64,000 nucleotides of DNA from Portunus trituberculatus (lineage: Eukaryota > Arthropoda > Malacostraca > Decapoda > Portunidae). Position numbers and translations under genes: made by a program. Shown here in pieces: positions 12,225 to 24,355 of this stretch (position 1 is its first letter; every line of letters begins with the position of its first letter). Location of the stretch: assembly GCF_017591435.1 (NCBI RefSeq), contig NC_059285.1:26214813-26278812 (forward strand), written 5' to 3'. The notes beneath the pieces are model-generated. The model worked only from the letters and a program-made list of their open reading frames with translations. It was not told where the DNA came from and made no database searches.

Positions 12225-12226
<2 letters not shown>

Positions 12227-12260
<34 letters not shown>
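12227..12260. repeat. GT microsatellite between E1 tail and C1 5' end
   Basis: (GT)17. On the minus strand the order is E1 3' end, AC run, C1 5' end. Confidence 0.92.
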
Positions 12261-12262
<2 letters not shown>

Positions 12263-12798
12263 ACCTAGTTGTATTGTATAGGGTTTGAGCAGAGTTCATA
12301 GTGTCCTGTTTCCATGTGTCCATTTAACCAACTTTTCCTTAAAGTTATGCACATTATGTGCTGTAACAACTTCATTATTCAATACATTCCACTTCACCGT
12401 TCTGTGTGGAAAACTGTATTTTCAAATATCCTTCACACACTGCCTCATCCTGATCTTCTTTATATGACATCTTGTCCTTCCATCTTCTTCTATCACCAGC
12501 AGCAGGTCTTCCTTATCTATCTTTTCAAAGCCATTGACTATCTTGTACATTGTTATTAGGGCTCCTCATTCTCTTCTATCTTGTACGGTTGGTAGTCCCA
12601 TTTCCTTCACCCGTTCTTAATATGTTAGCTCCTTTAGTTCCGGCACCATCTTTGTAGCAACCTTCTGTACCTGTTCTAATCTTCTTATATCTTCTTTAAA
12701 GCTCAGAGACAATACCGAAGCTGCATATTCCAGCTTTGGATGTATCATGCCTGTGATGATTTTTTTCATCATATCTTTGTCCATGAATTGAAATGCCA
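12261..12798 (-). mobile_element. CR1-like LINE copy E1, 3' fragment
   Basis: A minus-strand fragment holding only the C-terminal domain of an E-type ORF2: FMDKDMMKKIITG, KLEYAAS, KMVPELKELTY, LPTVQDRRE, KYSFPHRTVKWN and FKEKLVKW. Several stops and frameshifts are present. The 3' end has ACAACTAGGTAAA and then AC. 5' truncation is abrupt at an AC/GT run. Confidence 0.85.
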
Positions 12799-12820
12799 GT
12801 GTGTGTGTGTGTGTGTGTGT
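12799..12820. repeat. GT microsatellite between A3 tail and E1
   Basis: (GT)11. It is the AC tail of A3 and abuts the truncated 5' edge of E1. Confidence 0.9.
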
Positions 12821-12868
12821 ATTTACCTAGTTGTATTTACCAAGTTGTAGTTTTACAGGGCCTGGGCT

Positions 12869-15668
12869 TTATGCTCGTGTGGTCCCGTCTCCATATCTAC
12901 ACTTATCCAATTTTTCTTTAAAACTATGTACACTCTTTGCTGATACCACTTCCTCACTCAAACTGTTCCAAGTCTCAACACATCTTTGCGGGAAACTAAA
13001 TTTTTTAACATCTCTCAGACATCGTCCCTTCCTTAGTTTCTTACTATGCGATCTTGTGCTTCTAAAGTCATATTCTTCTCTCAGGATCAGTTTCTCATTA
13101 TCCACTTCATCCATTCCGTTAATCAATTTATAAACTTGTATCAGATCCTCTCTCTCTCTCTGCTCCAAGGTTGGTAGATCCATTGCCTTTAGTCTCTCCT
13201 CATATGCCATCCCTTTAAATTCTGGAACCATTCTTGTAGCCATTTTTGTAGTCTCTCTAATTTTCTTATGTGTTTCTTTTTATGGGAGTCCACACAACTC
13301 CTGCATATTCCAATCTAGGTCTTATTTTAGTACTTATCAATTTCTTCATCATTTCCTTGTCCATATAGTGAAATGCTACTCCAATATTCCTTAGCAAATT
13401 ATACGTCTCTCTGAAAATTCTATCAATATGGCTAACCGGTTGATTATTTTCTTCCATTGTCACTCCCAAGTCCTTTTCCTTTTTTACTTTTTCTAGTTCT
13501 ACTCCATCTCCCATCTTATAGATTCCCAATGGTCGTCTTTCACTTTTCCCATTTCCATGACATGGCTTTTGTCCACATTGAATTCCATCTCCCATTTTTG
13601 CTCCATTTCCAGATCTTGTTTAAGTCTTCCTGTAGTATTTCACAATCCTCTTTTGTTTAATGACTCTGCACAGTTTCGCATCGTCCAAACAGATTTATGT
13701 AGCTGTTCACTCCTCTGGCATGTCATTTATATATACGAGAAAAAGTATTGGTGCCAATACTGACCCTGTGGCACTCCGCTGTCTACTGTTCTCCACTTGG
13801 ACTTCATATCTTTAACTATCGTCCTTATTTCTCTCCCCCTTAAATAATTCTTCATCCATCTCAATGTGCTTCCTTTTAAGCCACCCTTCTCCTCTAACTT
13901 CCATAGTAATCTTTCATGTGGCACTTTATCAAAAGCCTTTTTTAGATCTAAATAAATACAGTCAATCCATCCCTCTCTCTCTTGTACTTTATCAACTATT
14001 CTAGAGTAGAAACTCAATAAATTTGTCACACATGACCGACCTTTTCTAAAACCAAATTGGCTATTTGATAATATTTTGTCTTCAAGAAACTCGATCCATT
14101 GCTTCTTTATTACTTTTTCACACATCTTGCATATTACACTAGTTAGTGATACCGGCCTGTAATTTAAAGGTTCTTCCTTCCTTCCGCTCTTATATATGGG
14201 AACCACCTCAGCTCTTTTCCACTCCACTGGCACTGTTCCATTTTCTATTGAGCATTTTATGATGTTGTATATTGGACTTGCTAGTTCTTCCCTACATTCT
14301 TTCAGTATTCTGCCTGAGACTTCATCCGGTCCCATTGCCTTTTCCTCATCCAATTCCGTCATCAACTTTTTATTTCAAGCTTGGTTACTTTAATCTCTTT
14401 CATATAGACAGTCTCTCTATTACCCTGTGGTCTTTCAAATTTGGATTCCTTAGTAAAGACCTCATGAAATTTACTATTTAACAGTTCTGCCATACTTTTG
14501 GGTCTTCCACCATTCCGTTCTCTCCTTTTAACCTTTCTATTGTTTCTTTTTGTCTTATTTTTCCATTTATGAATCTGTAGAACAATTTTGGTTGTTCCTT
14601 ACATTTTTCGACAATGTCCTTTTCATAGTTCTTTTCTTCTTCCTTTCTCACCTTAGCATATTCATTTCTTGCTGTTTTGAAGTTTTCCTTATTTTCTGGA
14701 TTTCTGTTTCTTCTCCACCTTTTCCATGCTCCATCTCGTTTCTCCTTTGCCCTAGCACATCTTGCATTAAACCAATCTTTCTTTCCTTCTTCTTTAGGTC
14801 TATATTTCGGAACATATTCCCTGACCCCAGTTTTGTATATTTCCAAAAATAAGTTATATTTCTCTTGAACCATTAATGAGTTTTCCATCTCCTCCCAGTT
14901 TACGATTTTAAAATAGTTCTTGAGATTCTCAATATCAGCCTTTCTGTAATTTAATCGGTCTCCTTTGTATGATTCATCTCTATCTTCCTTTCCTTCTTCT
15001 ATATCCATCTCTAATATTACATGGTCACTCTTTCCCAATGGGCACTTGTATCTTATATCATCGTTAATTGGTATATCCCTTGTAAAAACTAGGTCTAATC
15101 TTGCCGGCTCATTGTTTCCTCTGAATCTTGTGTTTTCCTTTACTCTTTGGACCATCAAATTATCTATCATTAGGTTCAGGAATCTATCTCCCAGGCATCT
15201 TCCCCCATACCACTTTCATAATTTTCCCAGTCTACCTCCTTACAGTTGAAATCTCCTATCAATATCACTTTTCTCCTTTCCTTAATGATTCTTGTAAGAC
15301 TCCTTATTGTGTCATCTATCATGTCTCTATATTCTTGGTTAGTCCATGAGTTTGTTTTTGGTGGCACATATGTTCCAATGATTGTTAACTCCTTTTGTTA
15401 ATATGCATCTTAACATACAGTATTTCTGATTTTCCTTCCCCAAACTCCACTTGATTTACCACTATCTCCTTCCTTAACATCATCATGACTCCTCCTCCTC
15501 CTTTACCCACTCTCTCCTCCATATATTATACCTTTTATCTATGTCTATTTTTATTGCCTCATTTAACTTTGTTTCCACCAGGCATACAATATCTGGTTCT
15601 TCTTTCTTTATGTAATCTCTTAATTCTAATTTACTAGATAAAATCCCATCTATGTTTGTATACATCAT
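12869..15668 (-). pseudogene. ORF2 of CR1 copy A3
   Basis: From MMYTNIDGILSSK to YGDGTTRA and stop. Endonuclease: VCLVETKL, IGDFNCKEVDWENY, LDLVFTRD and GKSDHVILEMD. RT: DEEKAMGPDEVSG, RPVSLTSVICK, GFRKGRSC, CIYLDLKKAFDKVPH. At FADD the codons read GTTTGGACGATG, a 2-base loss that removes the first catalytic Asp and shifts the frame (about 13,685). Other indels lie at 13,285, 13,550, 13,770, 14,085, 14,370 and 15,190. Most are in short homopolymers, so some could be sequence error. Confidence 0.87.
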
Positions 15669-15758
15669 TTTAATCTCTTGTTCTTATCATTTTTAGTTAA
15701 ACTTGCTCCATTCTTTTCTCTTCTTTCTCTTTTATATACCATTTCCTTATCCTGTCTC

Positions 15759-16403
15759 CTATAATTCTCCAAAAAAATGCCTTCTTCTCCTCCTCTGACC
15801 TTTCATTATTTTTTCTCTTGCTTCTGCCACCAGTTCATTGTGTCTCTTCCTTTCCTCCTCGTTTCTATTTTTCTTTATATATATATCTTTGCAACCTTCT
15901 GTTTCTCTGAGTTTTGTTTTTCTATATAGTACTTCTTCTGCTGCTGCTTGTGATTTTAGTAATATCTTAATTGGTCTCACTGTTCCTTCTTGATATGGTC
16001 CCATTCTATGGATTTCTTCTACTTCCTCTTCTAAGTTCTGTCTATCCTCGTCATTCAGATGTTTTAGTAGGTCTTTTACTGATTTCATTTCGTCTTTTTC
16101 CCTTCTTGGTCTATATTTAACATTTTTTCTTTCAGTCCAAAATAATTACACTCTTCTTTTTTCCGCAATTTCTCTTACTAAATTTTCTTTTTTCTTGAGG
16201 ACTCCTATCATTTTGCTTGTCATATTTTCATCTCTTTCTTTTAACTGTTCTTGAAATACTTCTTGAAATGATTCCTTGTCTTTCTTATCTTGGATTCTCC
16301 ATGCTTGTACTTCTTTTTTAATCACGTCTTGTACTCTTTCTTCTTCTTTGTTAACTAGATATTTTAGCTTTTCTTTTTCTTTCTCGGCTTTACCGAGTCC
16401 TTC
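15759..16403 (-). pseudogene. ORF1 C-terminal half of CR1 copy A3
   Basis: Holds the end of the coiled coil (KKEVQAWRIQDKKDKESF), KKSVIIFGLK-like residues after a frameshift, VEEIHRMGPYQEG, RPIKILLKSQAAAEE and KDIYIKKNRNEEE. The codons for DIYIK are a natural ATATATATA run, which matters at 62.07-62.15 kb. The N-terminus is lost with the 5' truncation. Confidence 0.8.
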
Positions 16404-16456
16404 TTGTGTGTATTTACCTAATTGTATTTACCTAATTGTAACATACGGGAAAAGAG

Positions 16457-19262
16457 CTATGCTCGTGTTGTCCCGTCTCCATATCTATTAATGTCCAGCT
16501 TTTTCTTAAAATCATGAATATTCCTTGCGTTGACCACTTCCACGTCTAAACTATTCCATGCTTCCACCCTTCTATGAGGGAAGCTATATTTTTTCACATC
16601 TCTCCTATAAGTGGCCATTTTAGTTTTTCCCATGCCCTCTCGACATTCTTTCATTCCACATACACAGATCTTCCCTATCCATTTTTCCATGCCAATCATC
16701 ACTCTGTATATTGCTATCAGGTCTCCCCTTTCTCTTCTGTTTTCCAGGGTCGGAAGTTGCATTCTTTTCAGTCTGTCTTCATAAGTCAAATCTCTTAAGT
16801 CAGGCACCATTTTTGTTGCAGCCCTCTGTACTTTCTCTAGTTTCCTTATGTGTTTCTTTAAGTTCGAGCCCACTGTATTGTTGCATATTCAAGCCTCGGT
16901 CTTATCATTGCAGTAATTATTTTCTTCATCATTTCTTCATCTAAATATACGAACGCCACTCTTATGTTCCTCAATAAGTTCAATACTTCTCCAATTATTT
17001 TGTTTATATGTCTCTCTGGCGATAGGTCATTGGTAATTGTCACCCCAAGGTCTTTTTCTTCATGACTGGTTTTATGTCTTCATTTCCTATCTTGTACATA
17101 CTCCTGATTCTTCTTTCACTCTTGCCAAACTCTATTTTCTTGCATTTTGTCGTGTTGAACTCCATTTGCCATGTACAGCTCCATTTCCATATTCTGTCCA
17201 AGTCTTCCTGGAGTAGTTCGCAATCTTTGTCACATCTCACTTTTCTTAACAATTTTGCATCGTCTGCAAATAGGCTCACATAACTGGACACCCCATCCAC
17301 CATGTCATTTATGTAGACCGCAAACATTACTGGTGCCAACACTGATCCCTGTGGAACTCCACTCTCCACCAAGCCCCATTCTGATGGTCTGTCCTTAATT
17401 ATTGTTCTCATTTCTCTTCCTACCAAAAGTCTTCCATCCATTTTAGTAAACTGCCATGCACTCCTCCTACCATTTCAAGTTTCCAGATCAGTCTCCGGTG
17501 TGGTACCTTATCAAAGGCCTTTTTTAAATCCAGATATATTCCATCAGCCCAACCATCTCTTTCCTGTATTACATCTATCACCCTCGAATAGTAACATATC
17601 AGGTTTGTCGTGCATGAACGCCCTTTTCTAAAACCAAATTGACACTCACAAAGTATGTCATTTTTCTCCAAGAAGTCTGTCCATCTATTCTTCACCACCC
17701 TCTCACACATCTTAGCTACCACACTTGTAAGTGACACTGGTCTATAGTTCAATGGGTCTCTCTTGTTACCTGATTTATAGATTGGGACAATGTTAGCTCT
17801 TTTCCAGTCTTGGGGCACTACACCTTCCCTTAATGAGGCATCAATTACTTCACAAACTTTTTCTGCCAGTTGCTCCTGCATTCTCTTAAAATCCATCCTG
17901 ATACCCCATCAGGTCCCACAGCTTTTCTCACTTCTAAACTCCCCATCATATTCTTGATCTCCTCCACAGTTACTTGAAACTCCTTCATAATCCCTTTCTG
18001 TTCCATTACCAGTGGTTTGTCAAAAGCAGTCTCCTTTGTGAATACCTTCCGAAAGCATCCATTCATAGCCTCTGCCATTTCCTGGGATCCTCACTGCATA
18101 CTCCATTTACTTCTAAACTTTCAATACTTTCTCTATTTTTGATGTTGTTGTTCACATGTCTGTAAAAAGCCTTGGTTGGTCTTTACATTTATCAATTATA
18201 TCCTTTTCTTGTTTCTTTCTTTCTTCTCTTCTAATCAACACATATTCATTTCTTGCTCTTTTGTAACTTTCCCACTGCTTAATCCGTCTTTTCCTTCTCC
18301 ACCTCTTCCATGCATCCTCTTTTCTTGTTCTAGCCTTTTCACATCTATCGTTAAACCAGTCCTGCTTTCCAACTTCTCTATGTTGTCTTATTGGTACAAA
18401 TTTTTTCTCACCTTCTTTGTATATTTTTATAAATTCCTTCCACTTTTCATTTGCTCCCATAGCACTCTTGAATTTCATCCAATTTGTCTCTTGAAAGAAT
18501 TTCTTTAGGTTTCCAAAATCTGTCTTGGCATAATTCCATCTTCCCACTTTATATTCTTCATTTCTTCTAGATTTCTCTTCATCTATCACCTTGAACTCCA
18601 AAACTGCATGATCACTCTTTGCTAAAGGGCACTCCACCCTCATCTCCTCAATGACCATTGGCTCTGTACTAAAGACCAAGTCCAGTCTTGACGATGCTCC
18701 CTCTCCTCCAAACCTAGTATCTTCTTTGACCCACTGAGTTAACACATTTTCCATTGCCAGTGTCAATAGTGTATTTCCCCATGTTGTCTCTGATCCTTCC
18801 ATTGACCAGTCCTCCCAACACACCTCTTTACAATTAAAATCTCCCATCATTATAGTTCGTTCACAGCCACCCAACATTTCTTCCAGACATGTTCCTGTAT
18901 CACTTATCATTTCTTCATATTCCTGTACTGACCATGCATTTGTCTTAGGTGGTACGTACACCACTATGTAGTGCCTCTTTTTCCTTCATTAGTTTCTGCT
19001 CTGATCTTTAGCACTTCTGCCTTTCCCATACCTTCTTTCACTTGATCCACCTTTATATCTTTTTAACCAGCAACATCACTCCTCCTCCCATCTTACCTAC
19101 TCTATTTCTTTTCCAAACATTATATTTCCTTCTCCAACCATCATCAGGTCTTCTCCTCTCTCAGTTTTGTTTCAGTAAGACCCACAATATCTGGGTTCTT
19201 GTCCCTCAAGTAATCGTTGAGTTCTAAAATCCCGATATCACTCCATTTATGTTGGAATACAT
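16457..19262 (-). pseudogene. ORF2 of CR1 copy C2
   Basis: Same domain order as in C1, with FADDAKLL intact and the full C-terminus KYSFPHRRVEAWNSL to YGDGTTRA, which here is in frame, unlike in C1 and C3. It carries the three frameshifts shared by all C copies (near 17,890, 17,430 and 17,060) and a private one near 16,865. Confidence 0.88.
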
Positions 19263-19337
19263 TACATTCCGCTCATACGTAAGTTTCTTTAGTCCTTTCT
19301 TACTGTACTTTTCTGGGTTATGAACCACTTCCTCAGT

Positions 19338-20218
19338 CTCATATCCAAGATTCTCCAGAAAACTCTTTCTTCTCCTCTTCTGTCCTCTCTTCATTTTTTT
19401 CAAAGCCTCCTTTCTCAACTCATTTAACATTTCTCTTTCCTTTTCACCGAGATCTCTTCTCAACCAAATCTTCCTTGTTGTTTCCTGCTGGGCTAGCCTC
19501 CATGACTTCTCCACCAATTCATCTACATCCTTTTGTGACTTAAGTTTGATTCTTATTGGCCTCATACCTTCTCCTGTGAACTTTCCAATTCTATGGAAGT
19601 CCTCTATTTCTTGTACTAGGTCTTTTCCTCCTCCTGCACCACATTAATGATATTATTTATCACCTTTTTATGTTTTTCTCTCTCCATTTTACTTGGTGTC
19701 TTATCCTCCTCCACACCAAATATCACCACACATCTCTTTTTGTCTACAGTTTCCCTCACCAATGTCTCATTTGACTTAATAACCTTCACCACTTTCTCAG
19801 CAATCTTCTCTTCTATGATCTGTTGATCTATAATTTCAGCAAGGCCCAAAGTTTTCTCCCAGACTCTTTGATTTCCTTTTCCAGACTTGCAACTTTGTAA
19901 TTTACCTCCTTTCTTTCCACTTCCTGACTTTTTTTCCATTCAGCCTGCTTCTCCATCACTTTTCCTAAAGATTCTCCACATTTGTCGCAATTCACTTTAA
20001 TTAACTTAACTTCCTCTTTCAGTATTGCATTTTCTTTCTTCATTTCAGCGCACTCTTTCATTACATTGTCATAACTCGTTTCCAGGCCCCCATACTTTTC
20101 AAACAGTTTTTTCAATTTTACCTTCCAACTCCAGAATTTTCTTCACATAAACGCTCTTCTCCATTATTCCTTGAAATCCTGTGAAGTCTGATTCATCTTT
20201 CGAGTTCACGGCCGCCAT
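19338..20218 (-). pseudogene. ORF1 of CR1 copy C2
   Basis: Starts at the ATG in the GCCGCCATG context (strand-sense AACATGGCGGCC). Coiled coil, IFGVEEDKTPSK, RPIRIKLKSQKDVDEL. It shares single-base losses with C3 at EKTLGL (near 19,860), REKHKK (near 19,670) and EEEKT (near 19,630) that C1 lacks; C2 and C3 are therefore closer relatives. Confidence 0.8.
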
Positions 20219-20440
20219 GTTGCGCAGATGTAAACAAACTTCAGCTGATGGCTCAAACGCAGGCTACAGTTTATATTTACCTTCCCTGGACATTATTTTG
20301 CTAATCAACATGACTATATGGAGACGGGACAAACATTACAAGCTCCTTTCCCACCTTAGTTACTCTTAGGCAATGGCAACTGTAGAATTAGAGATGATTG
20401 CTCTGGAGCTCAGCGACCACATCCGCCATCGACGGTGTCC

Positions 20441-20449
20441 CGTGTGTGT

Positions 20450-20493
<44 letters not shown>

Positions 20494-20532
20494 CACTGTT
20501 TGATCCCGTGTGTGTGTGTATGTGTGTGTGTA
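20441..20532. repeat. Interrupted GT microsatellite at the 5' end of C2
   Basis: A GT run of about 50 bp (20,441-20,491), then 16 bp of other sequence, then a second GT/GTAT run to 20,532. It marks the end of the minus-strand LINE chain. Confidence 0.9.
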
Positions 20533-21235
20533 CACGTAAGAACTTTGCTCATGTTCCCTTTGTTAAAATCCTTATACCACTTATAAGTAGGCAAGAGAAG
20601 AGAGGCCAGAGAGTCCTTTTGGAAGTTTTTTTTATCAACATTGTTCCCCTTTGGAGGGTACACATATCACATCCCCTGTTAGCTTTTGTAAAACATGAGT
20701 GACATCATAAGCCCATCATATTGCATTCTGGAATGCTCCTGAAACTTCCAACACATGTTTAAAATGCAAGCTCCCACTAGATGGGAGAGCAATAAAAAAA
20801 TTGCATTGCCATGTGCCATGTTTGTTATTATGCAAGTAGATGAAAAACAATAGTAATCAATATTCATGTAATTTGATCAAGATATGTGAATTGTTGGGTG
20901 GTGTGATCAAGATGTGAAATATCAAGATGAGATTAATTGAGATTTTTGAATTCACTGTACCTCAGTATTTTCAGTTATTGAGTAAACTCCATACATCTTC
21001 ACACTTTCCATATTGTTAATGTTTAATTTTATCAGTCTCCAAACATATTTTTACTTTGTTGTATATACTGGTATGAGCTCATTATTACAACATATTAAGG
21101 CAGGATCCTGTAGGGACTATTTGTTTATATGTGGTATGTGGGCAGTTATTTTTGGCATTTTACCCATTTATGCCATCTCTGATTTCCTTCTCAAAATATG
21201 GATGTTCAGAAGTTTCATAATGGTTGTATAGATTA
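20533..21235. other. No gene recognised; AT-rich intergenic or intronic DNA
   Basis: I find no convincing coding stretch, repeat match or RNA gene. A hydrophobic 72-codon frame at 21,013-21,231 has no recognisable domain, and I do not call it. Confidence 0.5.
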
Positions 21236-22980
21236 CAGTAGAGACTCAGTACCTGAACTTAATTCATTCCAAATGGCTGTTCTAGTATCATTAAAAGTTT
21301 GACTACTGATACCTATAAATCAGGCAATTTGTTCTAGCCTTATCAAAGCCTTAAGTTTACAAAAATTACAATGTATTTTTTTTATAATTTTGATTTGTAC
21401 TTAATGTAAGTGAAGGCTGATGATGGATAACATAAAAGAGAATGGTAGTAGTGTGGGTAGGAGGAGGGATGTCATCAGTGGACGAGGTACCATCCATATA
21501 TAAATGCCTGGTAACTCAATATATGATTCTTGTGAACTCTCTATTGGAGGGCACTTGCACTCACTAGATTCCTTATTTTCACTACTAATAAGCCTCATTG
21601 GTGCGATTGTAAAGGAGGTATCATACTGGCTTATGATACGAGGAACATCGCGCTCCAGATAGCTAGAACTTCTCTGAGATTAGCAGAGCAGAGTTTAGAT
21701 GGTTTCTTATCCATTCCGGTTCTCCATGTGCTATCCTAATGGAAAAATAAACATAAGATATAAAATAATACCCTATCATTAAAACTAAAAAGAACGTGCT
21801 TAAATTTGTCATATTGGAATATTAAATAATATTTCATCAATCTATAAAGATGAAATATATGTACATGCAACCCCTGCTTAACGAACAGGTTACATTCCTG
21901 AAAAAACGTTCATTGCATGAATTTTCGTTAAGCAAACCAATTATAACAAGTTTGATCCCTGACTTGAACTTCCATTGAGAATAAACAAAGCGAGAGTGCA
22001 TCATAGCATAGTAAAAGGTTTAATGAAAGTAAAAATTATGAAGTTAAACATTTAAGCAGTTTAATTTAAGACTCAGTCATTATAATGTACATTAATGTAT
22101 GTATGTAAATAACTTTATAATATAATGTTGATGATCTTAAATTTATGAAGGGAGGGAGAGTGGAGCGGGAAAGACGCTAGCTGGCAACCTGTGGAATGTA
22201 TACAAATGATGTATCATTGTACCGCATACAAAACTTATGTACCACATTTCAAGAAGGCTTTCCATTTTATCCATTGCAGAGTCACGAGTTCGGGTGGTTC
22301 TTTTAGCTTGCAAGGAAGATATGGTCCCACCAGTTTTCTTTAATAGAGTCTGCTGACTTGAAAATAGTAGAGACAGTAGATAGAGTCAAGCCATGGTAAT
22401 GAGCAATGCTATTAGTTTTCTTGCCTCTCATGTCTGTAAATAATATCCAGCTTCATTTTGAGAGTAAGAGACTTCCTGGTCTTCTTAGTAACGCTAGGCA
22501 GCATTGCAGGGCTGGTTGCAGGGAGTTTTGGTGGCATGTTGAGTGAGGGAAGATGAGCTGCTGCTGGACAATGTTATTGTTATGAACTAAGAGCGGGGAA
22601 GGGTAGGGGAGTGAGTGGTGCACGTTTTGTCCATGAGAGGCGCTGGTGTATTCAAAAGCCTGTCGGCTTGCGTGATACAGCGGAGCTTTCAAACTCGGAA
22701 AAAATTACTAGGATAAAATTTCATTAACCCTTAAAAACCAGGGAGCTGACTAACTTTCCATCTGTTACAACGGGGAAAAATCACACTTGTCAAAAATGCT
22801 TAAAGATTTTTTCCTAATAAAAGCATATTTCTCTTTGTTATTCTGAGTACAACAATGTAGTTTTCAACATGTTATGACCTCTGAGAGCAAAGTTATTGTA
22901 TATCAAAAAATTCTCCCCGAACCCGTGGCAGTACCCGCCGCTAAGAAATACCCCCCAAGCTCTGATAAGACAGCGTGCGT

Positions 22981-23073
<93 letters not shown>
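22981..23073. repeat. CT microsatellite
   Basis: About 46 CT units without interruption, inside the piggyBac-like element. Confidence 0.95.
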
Positions 23074-23077
<4 letters not shown>

Positions 23078-23343
23078 GTTCAGGCATTTGAATTTGATGT
23101 TAAAGAAGGAACTTTTGCACTTTCATGTCTTGAAAATGCAAACTCAAAGATATGAAATGATGTGCAAAACAGGAAAAGAAAAAGAAACCACATATCACAA
23201 GTATTGTAGATTTCTATAATAATCAGAATCTGGCAACTCTTATTAGTGATGGGAATCACATGACTATGCTGACAGGCACAGTCCTGTAGAGGCAACCAGG
23301 GGTGACACACACCAGCGCATTGTTCAAGGGGAGTATATGAGGT

Positions 23344-23493
23344 TTATGAACATCGCTCTGAGGTTTGGTCTCTGTCTCCCAGATCACTATCAGAATCACT
23401 ACTGGAGTCTTCACTTTCTTCTCTCTCAATAAAAAAATCACTGTCTTCACTTTCATCACTATACTCAATGTCACTACTGAGTAACACTGACAT
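23344..23493 (-). pseudogene. Acidic Ser/Asp-rich ORF fragment, possible piggyBac transposase N-terminus
   Basis: 49 codons from an ATG (MSVLLSSDIEY) through SDESEDSDFFIE and SSDSDSDLGD to a stop. Acidic, serine-rich N-termini are usual in piggyBac-type transposases, and the location inside a TTAA-flanked element supports this. The catalytic core is absent. The identity is inference from composition and context; a low-complexity chance frame is the alternative. Confidence 0.4.
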
Positions 23494-23874
23494 AAAATCA
23501 CTCAGAGTACCGTTTCCTCCCTCCGGGTCATGGGGGTTGCCAGATGTCGCCTCAAAATGGGAAAAGATGACCTATTGTGTGAGAACACGTCTCAAGGGTC
23601 GAGGAGGCGAGCAAGAAAAAATGCCAGATACATCCACTTGCCCCAGGACCAATAGTGAAGGGGAGAGATTCAAACGCGGAAAAATCGTGATTCCCCGAAC
23701 AATCCTCGTCTCCACACGCAACGCTACAAATATCCCGAACCGATCACCGTACGTTAAGGGTTAAAGTGAGTTTGGTGTTCGTTATACGAGCAGATGGTAG
23801 TTAAAGGAAACATTCATTGTAGCGAAATTTCGTTGTGTGAACATTCATTAATCGGGGCTTGCCTATATATCATA

Positions 23875-24160
23875 TCAATAGTTTGGGCTTGTGGCAATCA
23901 TCCCCAATTCCAAAAGTTGCCGTTGCACACCTCTCAGTTCTTCTCTAGTTTCATTTTCTTCCTTTCCTTCAATAAGTGGAAGTGCAAGTGCAATTCCAGA
24001 ACGAAGCACAAGTTGAGATATAAGCGGCATGTTTATGTTCTGGTTTGTTTTCATTAGGCTTCGTCTTTGTTGCTGGGCTGTTTGCCTAGCATAACAAGAA
24101 CAAGGGCAGCTTGTGTGTGATAATGTTCCTAGTTTTGCACCAAGAACCATGTCCCATTTT
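23875..24160 (-). other. Unassigned reading frame, possible terminal exon or retrocopy
   Basis: A minus-strand open frame of about 95 codons beginning right after a plausible splice acceptor (GATATGCAG) and ending IATSPNY then stop. Residues include WDMVLGAKLG, a CPCSCYARQ cluster, QNINMPLISQL and REELRGVQRQLLELG. Composition is more protein-like than in neighbouring frames, but I recognise no family. It lies inside the possible outer Tigger element. It could be a captured host exon, a host gene end on the minus strand, or noise. Confidence 0.3.
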
Positions 24161-24355
24161 CTGCATATCATAGGCTAATGTGATAGCCCCTTAAGTTTCT
24201 AAATGAAAAACTATAGAAAGAACGCAGAAGAATATTGTTCTCTCAACTGTTGTGCAGTGGAGAGAGTTGTAGGGATGTACACCTTTATTCAGTATACCAG
24301 AATACCAGTGTTAGAATAGAACAACCATGTGTGCGGCTGTTTTGAGTACCAGGTA

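Larger units (their letters stand above)
8193..12226 (-). mobile_element. CR1-like LINE copy C1, full-length, about 4.0 kb
   Basis: Minus-strand full-length copy: 5' UTR (11,999-12,226), ORF1, ORF2, a short 3' UTR and two 14-bp units (ACAATTAGGTAAAT-like) running into AC. By eye it is nearly identical to C2 and C3, with only a few differences per kilobase. Both ends abut AC/GT microsatellites: the 5' end sits against the AC tail of E1, the 3' end against B. The 5' UTR holds TTGTCCCGTCTCCATAT, the reverse complement of a stretch in its own 3' end. Confidence 0.92.
12821..16403 (-). mobile_element. CR1-like LINE copy A3, truncated within ORF1
   Basis: A minus-strand copy with part of ORF1, all of ORF2 and the 3' end (two 14-bp units and AC). 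The 5' edge lies inside the ORF1 coiled coil and is joined to TGTGTG and the tail of C2. It provides the uninterrupted version of the site into which the Harbinger-like MITE went in A2. Confidence 0.92.
16409..20440 (-). mobile_element. CR1-like LINE copy C2, full-length, about 4.0 kb
   Basis: A second full-length C copy on the minus strand, with the same order and nearly the same bases as C1 but different neighbours: A3 on the 3' side and a long GT microsatellite followed by unique DNA on the 5' side. The 5' terminus (sense GGGACACCGTCGATGG) is the same as in C1 to within a few bases, so both are complete insertions and not random truncations. Confidence 0.92.
22728..23760. mobile_element. 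piggyBac-like element inserted at TTAA
   Basis: Flanked by TTAA on both sides (22,724-22,727 and 23,761-23,764) with inverted ends CCCTTAA. The empty site TTCGTTAAAGCGAGTTTGG is seen in the related MITE near 59,187, which proves insertion with TTAA duplication. TTAA targets and CCC ends are characteristic of piggyBac. It contains a long CT microsatellite and a short acidic ORF but no DDD transposase core that I can find, so it is non-autonomous. Confidence 0.75.
21864..23865. mobile_element. Tigger-like MITE carrying a piggyBac-like insertion
   Basis: The left end CATGCAACCCCTGCTTAACGAA and the reversed right end TAGGCAAGCCCCGATTAATGAA form inverted repeats flanked by TA. The interior matches the smaller MITE at 58,632-59,300 (GAGAGTGCATCATAG, AGTAAAAGGTTTAATGAAAGT, GAGTTTGGTGTTCGTTA). 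It has no transposase of its own. It is split by a 1,033-bp element at a TTAA. Confidence 0.8.

Noticed and set aside
8193..20440. C1 and C2 as a tandem segmental duplication
   Set aside because: Their flanks differ on both sides (B and E1 versus A3 and unique DNA), and both stop at the element ends, so separate insertion is the simpler reading.
21013..21231. A small membrane protein gene
   Set aside because: An AT-rich hydrophobic frame of 72 codons with no splice signals, no domain and no support from context.
22874..23155. Leu-Ser repeat frames over CT runs and Tyr-Ile frames over TA runs (also 53.7 and 54.8 kb)
   Set aside because: Artefacts of dinucleotide repeats without supporting sequence on either side.
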